Source of the DNA: Prevotella sp. UBA746
GTDB lineage: Bacteria > Bacteroidota > Bacteroidia > Bacteroidales > Bacteroidaceae
Assembly (NCBI GenBank): GCA_002298545.1
Contig: DBKQ01000013.1
Location: 1 to 15,449, forward strand
Direction of reading: 5' to 3'
Length of the DNA stretch: 15,449 bases
The stretch's first letter is position 1; each line of letters begins with the position of its first letter. Below are positions 1 to 7,257 of this stretch, piece by piece. The position numbers and the translations under genes were made by a program. The notes beneath the pieces are model-generated. The model saw nothing but the letters and a program-made list of their open reading frames with translations, did no database searches and was not told the DNA's origin.

Positions 1-163
1 GTTAGGGTGTGAGGGTAAAAAAACTTTTTATATAAAGTTCTTGTGTATTCGAAGTTTTTGACGTTCTCGGATTTCTTAGATTTTTCAAGCTCTTGTTTCT
101 ATGCAATTTATTTATTTACTTTAAAAAGCAATATTTTTTCTCCGTTAGCGTTATAATCATACT
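1..163. other. AT-rich intergenic region upstream of the histidine kinase
   Basis: No gene was found here on either strand. The DNA is AT-rich. I looked for a Bacteroidota promoter (TTTG, about 19-21 bp, TAnnTTTG) and found only a poor candidate: TTTG at 57-60 and an imperfect TAGATTTT at 77-84 with a short 16-bp spacer. The region presumably carries the kinase promoter and leader, but I cannot place them. Confidence 0.5.
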
Positions 164-1330
164 ATGCAATGGACAGATAGAATAAGACAGGTAAAGATAT
201 TCCTCGTGTTGGCAGCGATTGCAATTGCTGTCACTTCACTCTTCATTTCCAATATCTTTGTAAAAGATCTTGCAAAGGAGGAACGTGGAAAGATGGAGGT
301 TTGGGCAGAGGCAATGCGCTCGTTTAATATGGCAGATGAAACGACAGATCTCGGACTTGTGCTTAAGGTTATGAATGAAAATAACACAATTCCGGTTGTC
401 GTTCTTGATTCAAAGGGAGTAGTGCAGGTTTGCCGCAATCTCCAGCTTGGAGGCATGTCTGATAAAGATAGTATTGAATATGTGAAGAAACTTGGCCACA
501 AGCTTTATAATAATGGGCGCTATATACGTATTTCGATGGATGACAGCGATAAAAAAGCATATATTGATGTTTGTTATGATGATTCCATTATACTGAAACG
601 ACTTTCGTATTATCCTTATGTACAACTTGGTGTAGTACTAATCTTTGTTGTCGTTGCCATATTTGCTTTGCTTACTTCAAAACGTGCGGAACAAAATAAA
701 GTATGGGTCGGTTTGTCGAAGGAAACAGCCCATCAGCTCGGTACTCCGATATCAAGTCTAATGGCTTGGACTGAGATTTTGAAGGAAACTTATCCTGATG
801 ATGTACTGATTCCAGAGATGGATAAGGATGTCAAACGACTGCAACTTATAGCCGAACGGTTTTCTAAAATTGGTTCACTGCCAGAGCCTGTACCTTCAAG
901 TTTAAATGATGTAGTAGATCATGTAATTGACTATATGGACAGACGTACATCTTCAAAGGTTTTGATTTCAAAAAAGATTCCGGTGCACGATGTAGTAGTA
1001 AACCTGAATGCTTCACTTTTTGAATGGGTCATTGAAAACTTATGTAAAAATGCCGTTGATGCAATGGAGGGGGAAGGACATATTACGATTGATGTACAAG
1101 AAGTTTCAGATAAAGCAATAATTGAAGTTACTGACGACGGTAAGGGGATAAAGAAGAAGGATATAAGAAATGTTTTCAAACCAGGATTTACAACTAAGAA
1201 AAGAGGTTGGGGACTTGGTCTTTCACTTGCAAAGCGTATTGTAGAAGAATATCATCATGGCAAGATATTTGTCAAACGCAGTGAGGTAGGTGTCGGAACA
1301 ACATTTAGAATTGAGATGAAAAAGGTGTAA
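164..1330 (+). CDS. Membrane sensor histidine kinase (orphan)
   Basis: This 388-residue protein is an inner-membrane two-component sensor kinase. A first membrane segment lies at about residues 12-32. An extracytoplasmic sensor region of about 115 residues follows, then a second membrane segment at about 151-171. The cytoplasmic part has an H-box with KETAHQLGTP, where H190 is the predicted phosphorylated histidine. The ATPase domain shows the N-box (N292, N296), the G1 motif TDDGKGI at 323-329 and the G2 motif GWGLGLSL at 348-355. All catalytic motifs look intact. The H-box wording WVGLSKETAHQLGTPISSL is typical of Bacteroidota kinases. No response regulator lies in the window, so its partner and signal are unknown. 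The ATG at 164 is chosen because it gives a normal short cytoplasmic N terminus before the first membrane helix. Confidence 0.9.
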   Translation: MQWTDRIRQVKIFLVLAAIAIAVTSLFISNIFVKDLAKEERGKMEVWAEAMRSFNMADETTDLGLVLKVMNENNTIPVVVLDSKGVVQVCRNLQLGGMSDKDSIEYVKKLGHKLYNNGRYIRISMDDSDKKAYIDVCYDDSIILKRLSYYPYVQLGVVLIFVVVAIFALLTSKRAEQNKVWVGLSKETAHQLGTPISSLMAWTEILKETYPDDVLIPEMDKDVKRLQLIAERFSKIGSLPEPVPSSLNDVVDHVIDYMDRRTSSKVLISKKIPVHDVVVNLNASLFEWVIENLCKNAVDAMEGEGHITIDVQEVSDKAIIEVTDDGKGIKKKDIRNVFKPGFTTKKRGWGLGLSLAKRIVEEYHHGKIFVKRSEVGVGTTFRIEMKKV

Positions 1331-1465
1331 TATATTATTCAAAAAAAGTATTTATATTTCTTTTTTTTATTTCTTTTATTGTATTGTCATATCATTATAT
1401 AGATGTTTTAACTGGCAAATACGCAATATTTTAGTGTTTTGTTGGGAGATATTGAAAAATATTTG
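1331..1465. other. AT-rich intergenic region, no gene
   Basis: This gap separates the kinase from the DUF177 operon. It is very AT-rich, with a run of eight T in the 1360s, but I see no convincing stem before it, so I do not call an intrinsic terminator. Its right end runs into the promoter of the next operon. Confidence 0.5.
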
Positions 1466-1473
1466 TAACTTTG
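1438..1473 (+). promoter_or_regulatory. Putative Bacteroidota promoter of the DUF177-rpmF-fabH operon
   Basis: A perfect -7 element TAACTTTG (consensus TAnnTTTG) lies at 1466-1473. The -33 element is weaker: TTTG at 1438-1441 gives a 24-bp spacer, which is long, while GTTG at 1441-1444 gives 21 bp with one mismatch. Transcription would start near 1480, leaving about 50 nt of leader before the preferred ATG at 1531. The match is by consensus only. Confidence 0.5.
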
Positions 1474-1530
1474 CAACCCGAATTGTGAAAAGGGAGGCCG
1501 TTGAAGGCTATACCTATTATATATATAGAA

Positions 1531-2067
1531 ATGAGCAGTTTAGAGTCTTTAAAGATAGACCTAAAGAGTCTGGACACAGATTCGATAAGTATAAAATGCC
1601 AACTTGACGATGATTTCTTTAAGGCGGCAGATAGCGACGAAGTGAAGGGCGGTAGTGTGCAGCTCTCAATTTCGGCGCATAAATCAGTTTCTGGTCTATA
1701 TGAGATTAATTTTCATGCTGAAGGAAATGTCACAGTGCCTTGTGACCTTTGTCTTGACGACATGGATCAGCCTATAGAGACAGACAATAGACTGCTTGCA
1801 AAACTCGGAGAAGAATACTCAGAAGACGACGATATCGTGACGGTAGACAAGGATGACGCAATCCTCGATACTTCATGGTTCGTATATGAATCCATAGCAC
1901 TAAGCATCCCCATTAAGCATGAGCATGCACCTGGAAAATGCGATCCTGCGATGATTAAGGCTCTTGAAGAGCACTCAGCTACCCGAAGTAGTGATGGTGA
2001 TGAAGAGGCAGCAGTGGATCCACGATGGAGTGAATTAGAAAAATTAAAATCAATAATTAAAGATTAA
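1531..2067 (+). CDS. DUF177 / YceD family protein, 178 residues
   Basis: This is a member of the DUF177 (YceD) family, found next to rpmF in most bacteria; in plants and E. coli relatives are tied to 23S rRNA accumulation. The family landmark CDLCLDDM (VPCDLCLDDMDQPI) is present in the middle of the protein, followed by an acidic stretch and the motif IPIKHEHAPGKC, which fits a small metal-binding or structural Cys/His set. The C terminus ends PRWSELEKLKSIIKD, as in Bacteroides relatives. A longer reading from TTG at 1501 exists, and an AGGGAGG lies just upstream of it. I prefer the ATG at 1531 (MSSLESLKIDLKSL) because Bacteroidota homologues begin at this point. The stop is 5 nt before rpmF, so the two are surely cotranscribed. 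Family is confident; biochemical role is not settled. Confidence 0.85.
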   Translation: MSSLESLKIDLKSLDTDSISIKCQLDDDFFKAADSDEVKGGSVQLSISAHKSVSGLYEINFHAEGNVTVPCDLCLDDMDQPIETDNRLLAKLGEEYSEDDDIVTVDKDDAILDTSWFVYESIALSIPIKHEHAPGKCDPAMIKALEEHSATRSSDGDEEAAVDPRWSELEKLKSIIKD

Positions 2068-2072
2068 AGAAA

Positions 2073-2258
2073 ATGGCACATCCTAAAAGAAGACAGTCAA
2101 AGACTCGTACACTTAAAAGAAGAACTCATGATAAGGCAGTAGCTCCAACATTGGCAGTATGCCCTAATTGTGGCGCATATTATGTATACCATACTGTATG
2201 CCCAACTTGCGGTTACTACAGAGGCAAGGTTGCTATCGTAAAGGAGACTGCTGAATAA
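2073..2258 (+). CDS. rpmF: 50S ribosomal protein L32
   Basis: This 61-residue basic protein is the large-subunit ribosomal protein L32 (bL32). It starts MAHPKRRQSKTRTLKRR, the conserved RNA-binding N terminus, and carries a four-cysteine zinc ribbon made of CPNC and CPTC. The zinc-binding form is complete, so this is the C+ version of L32. It begins 5 nt after the DUF177 gene and ends 7 nt before fabH, so the three genes read as one operon. Length and motifs match the family fully. Confidence 0.97.
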   Translation: MAHPKRRQSKTRTLKRRTHDKAVAPTLAVCPNCGAYYVYHTVCPTCGYYRGKVAIVKETAE

Positions 2259-2265
2259 TTGGCTC

Positions 2266-3282
2266 ATGGAGAAGATTAACGCTGTAATCACAGGTATTGG
2301 CGGATACGTTCCAGACTATGTTCTCAATAATGCAGAACTGTCGAGAATGGTAGATACCAATGACGAGTGGATTATGACGCGTGTCGGTATTAAAGAGCGC
2401 CGAATCCTTACAGAGGAAGGACTCGGCACTTCTTATATGGCACGCAAGGCGGCAAAGCAACTTCTGAAGAAGACGGGTGTAGATCCGGACACAATCGATG
2501 CGCTGATTGTCGCAACAAGTACGGCAGACTATAAGTTCCCTTCTACGGCATCTATCGTGCTTGGAAAGCTTGGACTTAAGAATGCTTATGCTTTCGATAT
2601 GTGGTCTGCATGCTGCGGATTCCTTTATACATTGGATACAGCTGCTTCTATGATCGAAAGTGGCAGATGCAAGAAGATAATAGTAATCGGTGCCGACAAG
2701 ATGTCGTCGGTAGTTGATTATACCGACCGTAGCACTTGTGCTCTGTTTGGCGATGGAGCTGCAGCTGTTCTCGTAGAGGGAACGACAGAGGATGTAGGAC
2801 TGAAGGATTCTTATTTCCGTACAGATGGAAAGGGACTTCCTTTCTTGCATACAAAGGCAGGAGGTTCGGTTTGTCCGGCTTCCCACTTTACTGTTGACCA
2901 CCGTCTGCATTATCTCTATCAGGAAGGTCGTACAGTGTTCCGCTATGCCGTTACGAGCATGAGCAACGACTGTGCCCTTATTGCCGAGCGCAACAACTTG
3001 AATAAGGATAATATACGTTTCGTAGTTCCTCACCAGGCAAATATCCGTATTATCGAAGCCGTTGCAAAGCGTCTTGATTTGCCGATGGAGCAGGTGATGG
3101 TAAACATCGAGCACTTCGGAAATACTTCTGCTGCTACTATTCCATTGGCTCTTTGGGAGTATGAGAATAAGCTGAAGAAGGGTGATAATCTTATATTCAC
3201 AGCTTTCGGAGCCGGATTCGTTCACGGAGCATCCTACTATAAGTGGGGATACGATGGCGATAAGGTAGAACAGGCAAAATAA
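2266..3282 (+). CDS. fabH: 3-oxoacyl-[acyl-carrier-protein] synthase III
   Basis: FabH condenses acetyl-CoA (or a branched acyl-CoA) with malonyl-ACP to start fatty-acid elongation in the cytoplasm. The 338-residue length is normal. The catalytic triad is visible: C116 in DMWSACCGF, H256 in VPHQAN and N286 in HFGNTSA. The usual active-site wording is ACSGF; here the residue after the catalytic cysteine is a second cysteine (C117), a mild oddity. The N terminus GIGGYVPDYVLNNAEL and the motif TNDEWIMTRVGIKERR are typical. It follows rpmF by 7 nt. In many bacteria plsX sits between rpmF and fabH; it is absent here, which fits the Bacteroidota order. The branched or straight-chain starter preference cannot be read from sequence. 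Confidence 0.95.
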   Translation: MEKINAVITGIGGYVPDYVLNNAELSRMVDTNDEWIMTRVGIKERRILTEEGLGTSYMARKAAKQLLKKTGVDPDTIDALIVATSTADYKFPSTASIVLGKLGLKNAYAFDMWSACCGFLYTLDTAASMIESGRCKKIIVIGADKMSSVVDYTDRSTCALFGDGAAAVLVEGTTEDVGLKDSYFRTDGKGLPFLHTKAGGSVCPASHFTVDHRLHYLYQEGRTVFRYAVTSMSNDCALIAERNNLNKDNIRFVVPHQANIRIIEAVAKRLDLPMEQVMVNIEHFGNTSAATIPLALWEYENKLKKGDNLIFTAFGAGFVHGASYYKWGYDGDKVEQAK

Positions 3283-3313
3283 GCAAGTATCATTCATCAG
3301 ATACATATAGTAA

Positions 3314-3359
3314 AAGCGCATCTGCAATGAGTTAAGTCATACAGATGCGCTTATTTTTT
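3314..3359 (+). terminator. Intrinsic terminator after fabH
   Basis: A perfect 11-bp inverted repeat, AAGCGCATCTG at 3314-3324 and CAGATGCGCTT at 3342-3352, encloses a 17-nt loop and is followed by A and six T (3354-3359). It lies 31 nt after the fabH stop and separates the DUF177-rpmF-fabH unit from era. Confidence 0.85.
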
Positions 3360-3401
3360 GTCGAAAAAACAAGTAAAAATGTAGCAATAACAAATAAAAA
3401 A

Positions 3402-3432
3402 TTTGCTAACCCCCATTTTTTAAGTATATTTG
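3402..3432 (+). promoter_or_regulatory. Bacteroidota promoter for era
   Basis: TTTG at 3402-3405 and TATATTTG at 3425-3432 match the Bacteroidota -33/-7 consensus with a 19-bp spacer. Transcription would start near 3438, giving a leader of about 60 nt before the era ATG at 3501. It sits just after the fabH terminator, so era and der probably have their own transcript. Confidence 0.7.
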
Positions 3433-3500
3433 CAAATTGAATAATATTTGTTGTTACAAAACTTTGCGGCAATAGATTTCACTTTAAAATAAAAGAGTAA

Positions 3501-4382
3501 ATGCATAAGGCAGGATTTGTTAATATTGTAGGAAACCCGAATGTGGGTAAGTCAACACTGATGAACCAGTTGGTTGGCGAGCGCATTAGTATTGCAACAT
3601 TCAAGGCGCAGACCACGAGGCATCGTATAATGGGCATTGTCAACACCGACGAGGCACAGATTGTTTTTTCTGACACTCCAGGTGTGCTAAAGCCGAACTA
3701 CAAGTTGCAAGAGTCGATGTTGGCTTTTTCGGAGTCGGCACTGACAGATGCTGACATATTGCTCTATGTTACCGATGTGGTGGAGAATCCGGAAAAGAAC
3801 ATGGAGTTCCTGGAGAAGGTGCAGAAGATGACAATTCCTGTAATCCTGTTGATAAACAAGATAGACCAGAGCGACCAGAAGACGCTTGGAAATCTCGTAA
3901 CCAAATGGCATACTCTTCTGCCTAATGCCGAGATTCTGCCGCTATCGGCAAAAAACAAGTTTGGCGTAGACATGCTCCTTAAACGTATAAAGGAGTTGTT
4001 GCCTGACTCTCCTCCTTATTTCGACAAAGAGCAACTGACGGATAAGCCTGCCCGTTTCTTTGTGAGCGAGATTATCCGCGAGAAGATTCTGCTTTATTAC
4101 GACAAGGAGATACCTTATTCAGTAGAGGTTGCCGTGCAGTCGTTCAAGGAGGATGACACGCATATACATATCCATGCTGTTATATATGTGGAGCGTGATT
4201 CCCAAAAGGGCATCATTATCGGTCATCAGGGCGTGGCGCTGAAAAAGCTCGGCTCGGAAGCGAGAAAGTCTCTGGAACGCTTCTTCGGAAAGAAAATATA
4301 CTTGGAGCTCTTCGTAAAAGTAGATAAAGACTGGCGTAGCTCCCAACGAGAACTCGATAACTTTGGATATAACCCGGAGTAA
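3501..4382 (+). CDS. era: GTPase Era, ribosome small-subunit assembly
   Basis: Era is an essential GTPase that binds the 3' end of 16S rRNA and assists 30S maturation. The 293-residue protein has an N-terminal G domain with G1 GNPNVGKS (11-18), the Era-specific switch region KAQTTRHRI around residue 35-43, G3 DTPG (58-61), G4 NKID (119-122) and G5 SAK. The C-terminal KH RNA-binding domain shows the GxxG loop as GHQG in IIIGHQGVALKKLG, followed by LELFVKVDKDWR, both hallmarks of Era. Length and motif order are normal. It has its own promoter upstream and is followed, in the same direction, by the related GTPase Der after a repeat-rich gap. Confidence 0.97.
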   Translation: MHKAGFVNIVGNPNVGKSTLMNQLVGERISIATFKAQTTRHRIMGIVNTDEAQIVFSDTPGVLKPNYKLQESMLAFSESALTDADILLYVTDVVENPEKNMEFLEKVQKMTIPVILLINKIDQSDQKTLGNLVTKWHTLLPNAEILPLSAKNKFGVDMLLKRIKELLPDSPPYFDKEQLTDKPARFFVSEIIREKILLYYDKEIPYSVEVAVQSFKEDDTHIHIHAVIYVERDSQKGIIIGHQGVALKKLGSEARKSLERFFGKKIYLELFVKVDKDWRSSQRELDNFGYNPE

Positions 4383-4452
4383 GATTGAAAGATTGAAAGA
4401 TTGAAAGATTGAAAGATGGAAAGATTGAAAAATTGAAAGATGGAAAGATTGA
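4383..4452 (+). repeat. 8-bp tandem microsatellite (GATTGAAA)n between era and der
   Basis: Starting directly after the era stop codon there are eight full copies and one partial copy of an 8-bp unit, GATTGAAA. The variants are GATGGAAA in copies 5 and 8 and AATTGAAA in copy 7. The array is about 70 bp and lies wholly in the leader/intercistronic region before der. The array does not code for anything on the + strand. Such arrays can change length by replication slippage. Confidence 0.9.
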
Positions 4453-4512
4453 TGCCGGGGCATCATTTTCAGTTCTCCAATCTCTCTCATCTCTCTTATC
4501 TCTCTCAGTTTT

Positions 4513-4558
4513 CCCAATTCTCCCATAACTCTTATCTATCCCAGTTCTCCCATAACTC
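4513..4558 (+). repeat. Pair of 19-bp direct repeats before der
   Basis: CCCAATTCTCCCATAACTC at 4513-4531 recurs as CCCAGTTCTCCCATAACTC at 4540-4558, with one mismatch and a start-to-start distance of 27 bp. Upstream, 4470-4515 is pyrimidine-rich (repeated TCTCTC). No function is evident; the whole 4383-4588 gap looks like repeat-derived non-coding DNA. Confidence 0.8.
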
Positions 4559-4588
4559 AAATAAACTAAAAATAGAAAACAACGATAT

Positions 4589-5902
4589 ATGGCAAACTTA
4601 GTAGCAATAGTAGGACGACCAAACGTGGGCAAGTCGACCCTTTTCAATCGCCTGACCAAAACCCGTCAGGCAATTGTTAGCGACGAGGCAGGTACCACAC
4701 GCGACCGCCAATACGGAAAGTGCGACTGGAACGGAAAGGAATTTTCCGTTGTAGACACAGGCGGATGGGTTGTCAACAGTGATGATATCTTTGAAGAGGA
4801 AATACGCAAACAGGTTCTTATCGCAACAGAAGAGGCAGACCTGATAATCTTCCTCGTAGACATTATGACGGGTGTTACCGATTTGGATATGGACGTGGCG
4901 AATATCTTGCGCCGCACAAAGATTCCGGTAATACTTGCGGCAAACAAGACAGACAACAATACTTTGATATACAACGCAGCCGAGTTTTATAAACTTGGTC
5001 TTGGCGACCCTATGTGTATCAGCTCAGCCACGGGCAGCGGTACTGGAGATTTGCTTGATGAGGTGCTCAACAAAATGACGGACAAAGGTGGTGAACTCCT
5101 CGAGGAAGGTATTCCACGCTTTGCCGTAGTAGGTCGCCCTAACGCAGGCAAGAGCAGTATCATAAACGCTTTCATCGGTGAAGACCGCAACATCGTTACC
5201 GAGATTGCGGGAACGACACGCGACAGTATCTATACGCGTTACGACAAGTTCGGTTTCGACTTCTATCTCGTTGACACCGCCGGTATCCGCCGCAAGAACA
5301 AGGTGACGGAGAATCTGGAATTCTATTCCGTAATGCGTTCAATCCGTGCCATCGAGAATTCAGACGTATGTATTCTGATGATAGATGCCACCCGCGGCAT
5401 TGAGGCACAGGATATGAACATCTTCCAGCTTATTCAGAAGAACAACAAGTCGCTCGTGGTAGTGGTAAACAAGTGGGACCTTGTTGAAAACAAAGACCAG
5501 AAAGTTATGGACACCTTCGAGAATGCAATCCGTAACCGCATGGCACCGTTCACCGATTTCCCTATCGTCTTCGCCTCGGCACTGACGAAGCAGAGAATCT
5601 TCAAGGTCTTGGAAACGGCAAAGGATGTTTACAAGAACCGCAAGATAAAGATCGGAACCACAAAGCTCAACGAGATGATGCTTCCGCTTATCGAGGCGTA
5701 TCCGCCACCATCAATAAAGGGAAAGTATATAAAGATAAAATACTGCTCGCAGTTGCCTAACACTCAGATACCTTCTTTCGTGTTCTATGCCAACCTGCCG
5801 CAGTATATCAAGGAGCCATACAAGCGCTTCCTTGAAAACAAGATAAGGTCGAACTGGACACTCACCGGTTCTCCGATAAATATCTTCATCCGACAGAAAT
5901 AG
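4589..5902 (+). CDS. der: GTPase Der (EngA), ribosome large-subunit assembly
   Basis: Der is the tandem-domain GTPase that assists 50S subunit assembly. The 437-residue protein has two G domains. The first has GRPNVGKS at 9-16 and DTGG and NKTD further on; the second has GRPNAGKS at 182-189, DTAGIRRK, and NKWD. The Der-specific signature AGTTRD appears in both halves (EAGTTRDRQYG and IAGTTRDSIYT). The C-terminal KH-like domain covers about residues 350-437 and includes the conserved run PPPSIKGK. Length is normal. It follows era by 206 nt with no visible promoter in the gap, so it is probably cotranscribed with era across the microsatellite. Confidence 0.97.
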   Translation: MANLVAIVGRPNVGKSTLFNRLTKTRQAIVSDEAGTTRDRQYGKCDWNGKEFSVVDTGGWVVNSDDIFEEEIRKQVLIATEEADLIIFLVDIMTGVTDLDMDVANILRRTKIPVILAANKTDNNTLIYNAAEFYKLGLGDPMCISSATGSGTGDLLDEVLNKMTDKGGELLEEGIPRFAVVGRPNAGKSSIINAFIGEDRNIVTEIAGTTRDSIYTRYDKFGFDFYLVDTAGIRRKNKVTENLEFYSVMRSIRAIENSDVCILMIDATRGIEAQDMNIFQLIQKNNKSLVVVVNKWDLVENKDQKVMDTFENAIRNRMAPFTDFPIVFASALTKQRIFKVLETAKDVYKNRKIKIGTTKLNEMMLPLIEAYPPPSIKGKYIKIKYCSQLPNTQIPSFVFYANLPQYIKEPYKRFLENKIRSNWTLTGSPINIFIRQK

Positions 5903-5929
5903 TCGATATAAATCTTCGTATAAATACAT

Positions 5930-5960
5930 ATTCAAGGGCGTTGAGAATACGCCCTTGAAT
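5930..5960 (+). repeat. Hairpin after der
   Basis: A perfect 11-bp inverted repeat, ATTCAAGGGCG at 5930-5940 and CGCCCTTGAAT at 5950-5960, has a 9-nt loop. It lies 28 nt after the der stop. No run of T follows, so it is not a classic intrinsic terminator; it may be a weak terminator or an mRNA-stabilising 3' structure. Confidence 0.65.
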
Positions 5961-5988
5961 GTATAGACGAATAAGTATTCCTAAAAAA

Positions 5989-6393
5989 ATGACAGAAAAG
6001 CTTACAGCTCTTGTCCTTAGTCTCATGGCGGCAGTAATGTGCCTTTCCTGTTCCCACGAGGAAGCAAAACCCGATTTTGCCGCTGCCGAGGCAGCCAAGG
6101 AGTATTACGACAGTCTGAACAACGGTGGACACGAGTATTTCACGTCAATGTCCCTCCCGGCAGAGCGCATTCCCGAGAGTTACCGGGAGCAGCTTGTGGC
6201 AAACACAAAGATGTATCTTGCCGGCTTGCGCAATGAGCATAAAGGCATAAGCGAGGTAAGGGTAATCGACTGCAAGAACAACCCGCGCCAGTCAACAGCC
6301 GAGGCATACCTCTTGCTCTGTTTCAGCGACAGCGTGAAAGAGGAAATCGTAGTGCCGATGGTAAAGCGCAGCGGCAAATGGATGATGAGATAA
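5989..6393 (+). CDS. Small putative lipoprotein, DUF4878-like
   Basis: This 134-residue protein has a lipoprotein signal peptide: MTEK, a hydrophobic core, then VMCLSC with the predicted lipidated cysteine followed by SHEE, a sequence suited to Bacteroidota surface or periplasmic lipoproteins. The mature part (residues about 22-134) begins with a helix that includes AAKEYYDSLNNG, then a helical stretch, and ends with alternating strands that finish in VPMVKRSGKWMMR. This layout resembles DUF4878, a cystatin/NTF2-like small lipoprotein family; I recognise it from the pattern, not from a search. An ATG at 5959 would add ten residues ahead of the signal peptide, but it lies inside the hairpin, so I prefer 5989. 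It sits 27 nt before mlaE and is probably cotranscribed, which suggests an envelope role, but its function is unknown. Confidence 0.7.
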   Translation: MTEKLTALVLSLMAAVMCLSCSHEEAKPDFAAAEAAKEYYDSLNNGGHEYFTSMSLPAERIPESYREQLVANTKMYLAGLRNEHKGISEVRVIDCKNNPRQSTAEAYLLLCFSDSVKEEIVVPMVKRSGKWMMR

Positions 6394-6420
6394 CACCAGT
6401 CAACAACAAATACAGGAAAA

Positions 6421-7167
6421 ATGTTAATACACAAATATCTGACAAGTTTCGGCAAATATCTGATACTTATGGGCAGGTCGTTTGCCCGCCCGGAGCGTTT
6501 CCGCATGTTCATGAAGCAATATGTGAAGGAAATGTCCGGACTCGGCGTTGACTCCATTGGCATCGTATTGTTGATATCGTTTTTTATCGGTGCGGTAATC
6601 TGCATACAGATGAAGCTGAATATCCAGAGCCCGTGGATGCCGCGCTGGGTATCGGGCTACACCACTCGAGAGATACTCCTGCTTGAGTTCTCGTCTTCCA
6701 TCATGTGTCTTATCCTTGCCGGTAAAGTAGGTTCCAATATTGCATCAGAGATCGGTACGATGCGTGTTACCCAGCAGATAGACGCCCTGGATATCATGGG
6801 TGTCAATTCGGCATGCTATCTTATCTTGCCCAAGATGATGGGATTGATAACGATAATGCCGTTCCTTGTAATCTTCTCTTCTGCTACGGGAATCATCGGT
6901 GCATACGCCACGGCATACATCGGTCATGTGTTGAGTCCCGACGACTTGACAGCGGGTCTGCAACACAGTTTCAACTCCTGGTTCATGTGGATGAGTATAA
7001 TAAAGAGTCTCTTTTTTGCCTTTATCATCAGTAGCGTCTCTTCCTACTACGGCTATACGGTAGACGGAGGTTCCGTGGAAGTTGGAAAGGCAAGTACCAA
7101 TGCTGTGGTAACGAGCAGCGTGCTTATCCTGTGTTCCGACGTGTTCCTGACGCAGCTTCTGAGCTAA
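6421..7167 (+). CDS. mlaE: MlaE-family permease of an MCE/Mla lipid ABC transporter
   Basis: This 248-residue inner-membrane protein belongs to the MlaE (YrbE) permease family, which with an ATPase and an MCE protein moves phospholipids or other lipids between the inner membrane and the periplasm. The family signature is clear: GKVGSNIASEIGTMRVTQQ at 101-119, followed by IDALDIMGVN. Hydrophobic segments occur at about 45-65, 88-103, 134-165, 193-213 and 227-246, fitting the family's five or so membrane helices. The N terminus lies along the membrane as an interface helix (MLIHKYLTSFGKYL). The ATPase partner follows in the same direction. The substrate and direction of transport cannot be read from the sequence. 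Confidence 0.92.
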   Translation: MLIHKYLTSFGKYLILMGRSFARPERFRMFMKQYVKEMSGLGVDSIGIVLLISFFIGAVICIQMKLNIQSPWMPRWVSGYTTREILLLEFSSSIMCLILAGKVGSNIASEIGTMRVTQQIDALDIMGVNSACYLILPKMMGLITIMPFLVIFSSATGIIGAYATAYIGHVLSPDDLTAGLQHSFNSWFMWMSIIKSLFFAFIISSVSSYYGYTVDGGSVEVGKASTNAVVTSSVLILCSDVFLTQLLS

Positions 7168-7177
7168 CGCCTCACTT

Positions 7178-7231
7178 CTATTAGCTTATTAGCCCTATAA
7201 GTCTATTAGTCCTATAAGCCCTATTAGTTCC
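7178..7231 (+). repeat. Degenerate 8-9 bp tandem repeats between mlaE and mlaF
   Basis: About six imperfect units built on CTATTAG / CTATAAG plus one or two bases (for example CTATTAGTC and CTATAAGCC) fill most of the 90-nt gap between the two transporter genes. No promoter or terminator is visible. These low-complexity intergenic repeats resemble the one between era and der in position but not in sequence. Confidence 0.75.
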
Positions 7232-7257
7232 ATTATTCCCAGAAAAAAGAAAAAACG

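Noticed and set aside
57..84. Possible promoter for the histidine kinase
   Set aside because: The -7 match is imperfect (TAGATTTT) and the 16-bp spacer is too short for the Bacteroidota consensus.
1501..1530. TTG start for the DUF177 protein with an AGGGAGG just upstream
   Set aside because: Homologues in Bacteroidota begin at the equivalent of ATG 1531, and Bacteroidota rely little on Shine-Dalgarno sequences. The purine run may be coincidence, but this start is not excluded.
2233..3327. 364-residue open frame on the minus strand opposite fabH
   Set aside because: It is antisense to a certain fabH, shows no recognisable motif and has low-complexity composition typical of a shadow frame.
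4119..4659. Minus-strand open frames across the era-der gap with repeated PSFNLSIFQSF
   Set aside because: The repeated peptide is simply the antisense translation of the 8-bp microsatellite.
5959..5988. Upstream ATG for the small lipoprotein
   Set aside because: It lies within the right arm of the hairpin after der and would place a long basic stretch ahead of an otherwise complete signal peptide starting at 5989.
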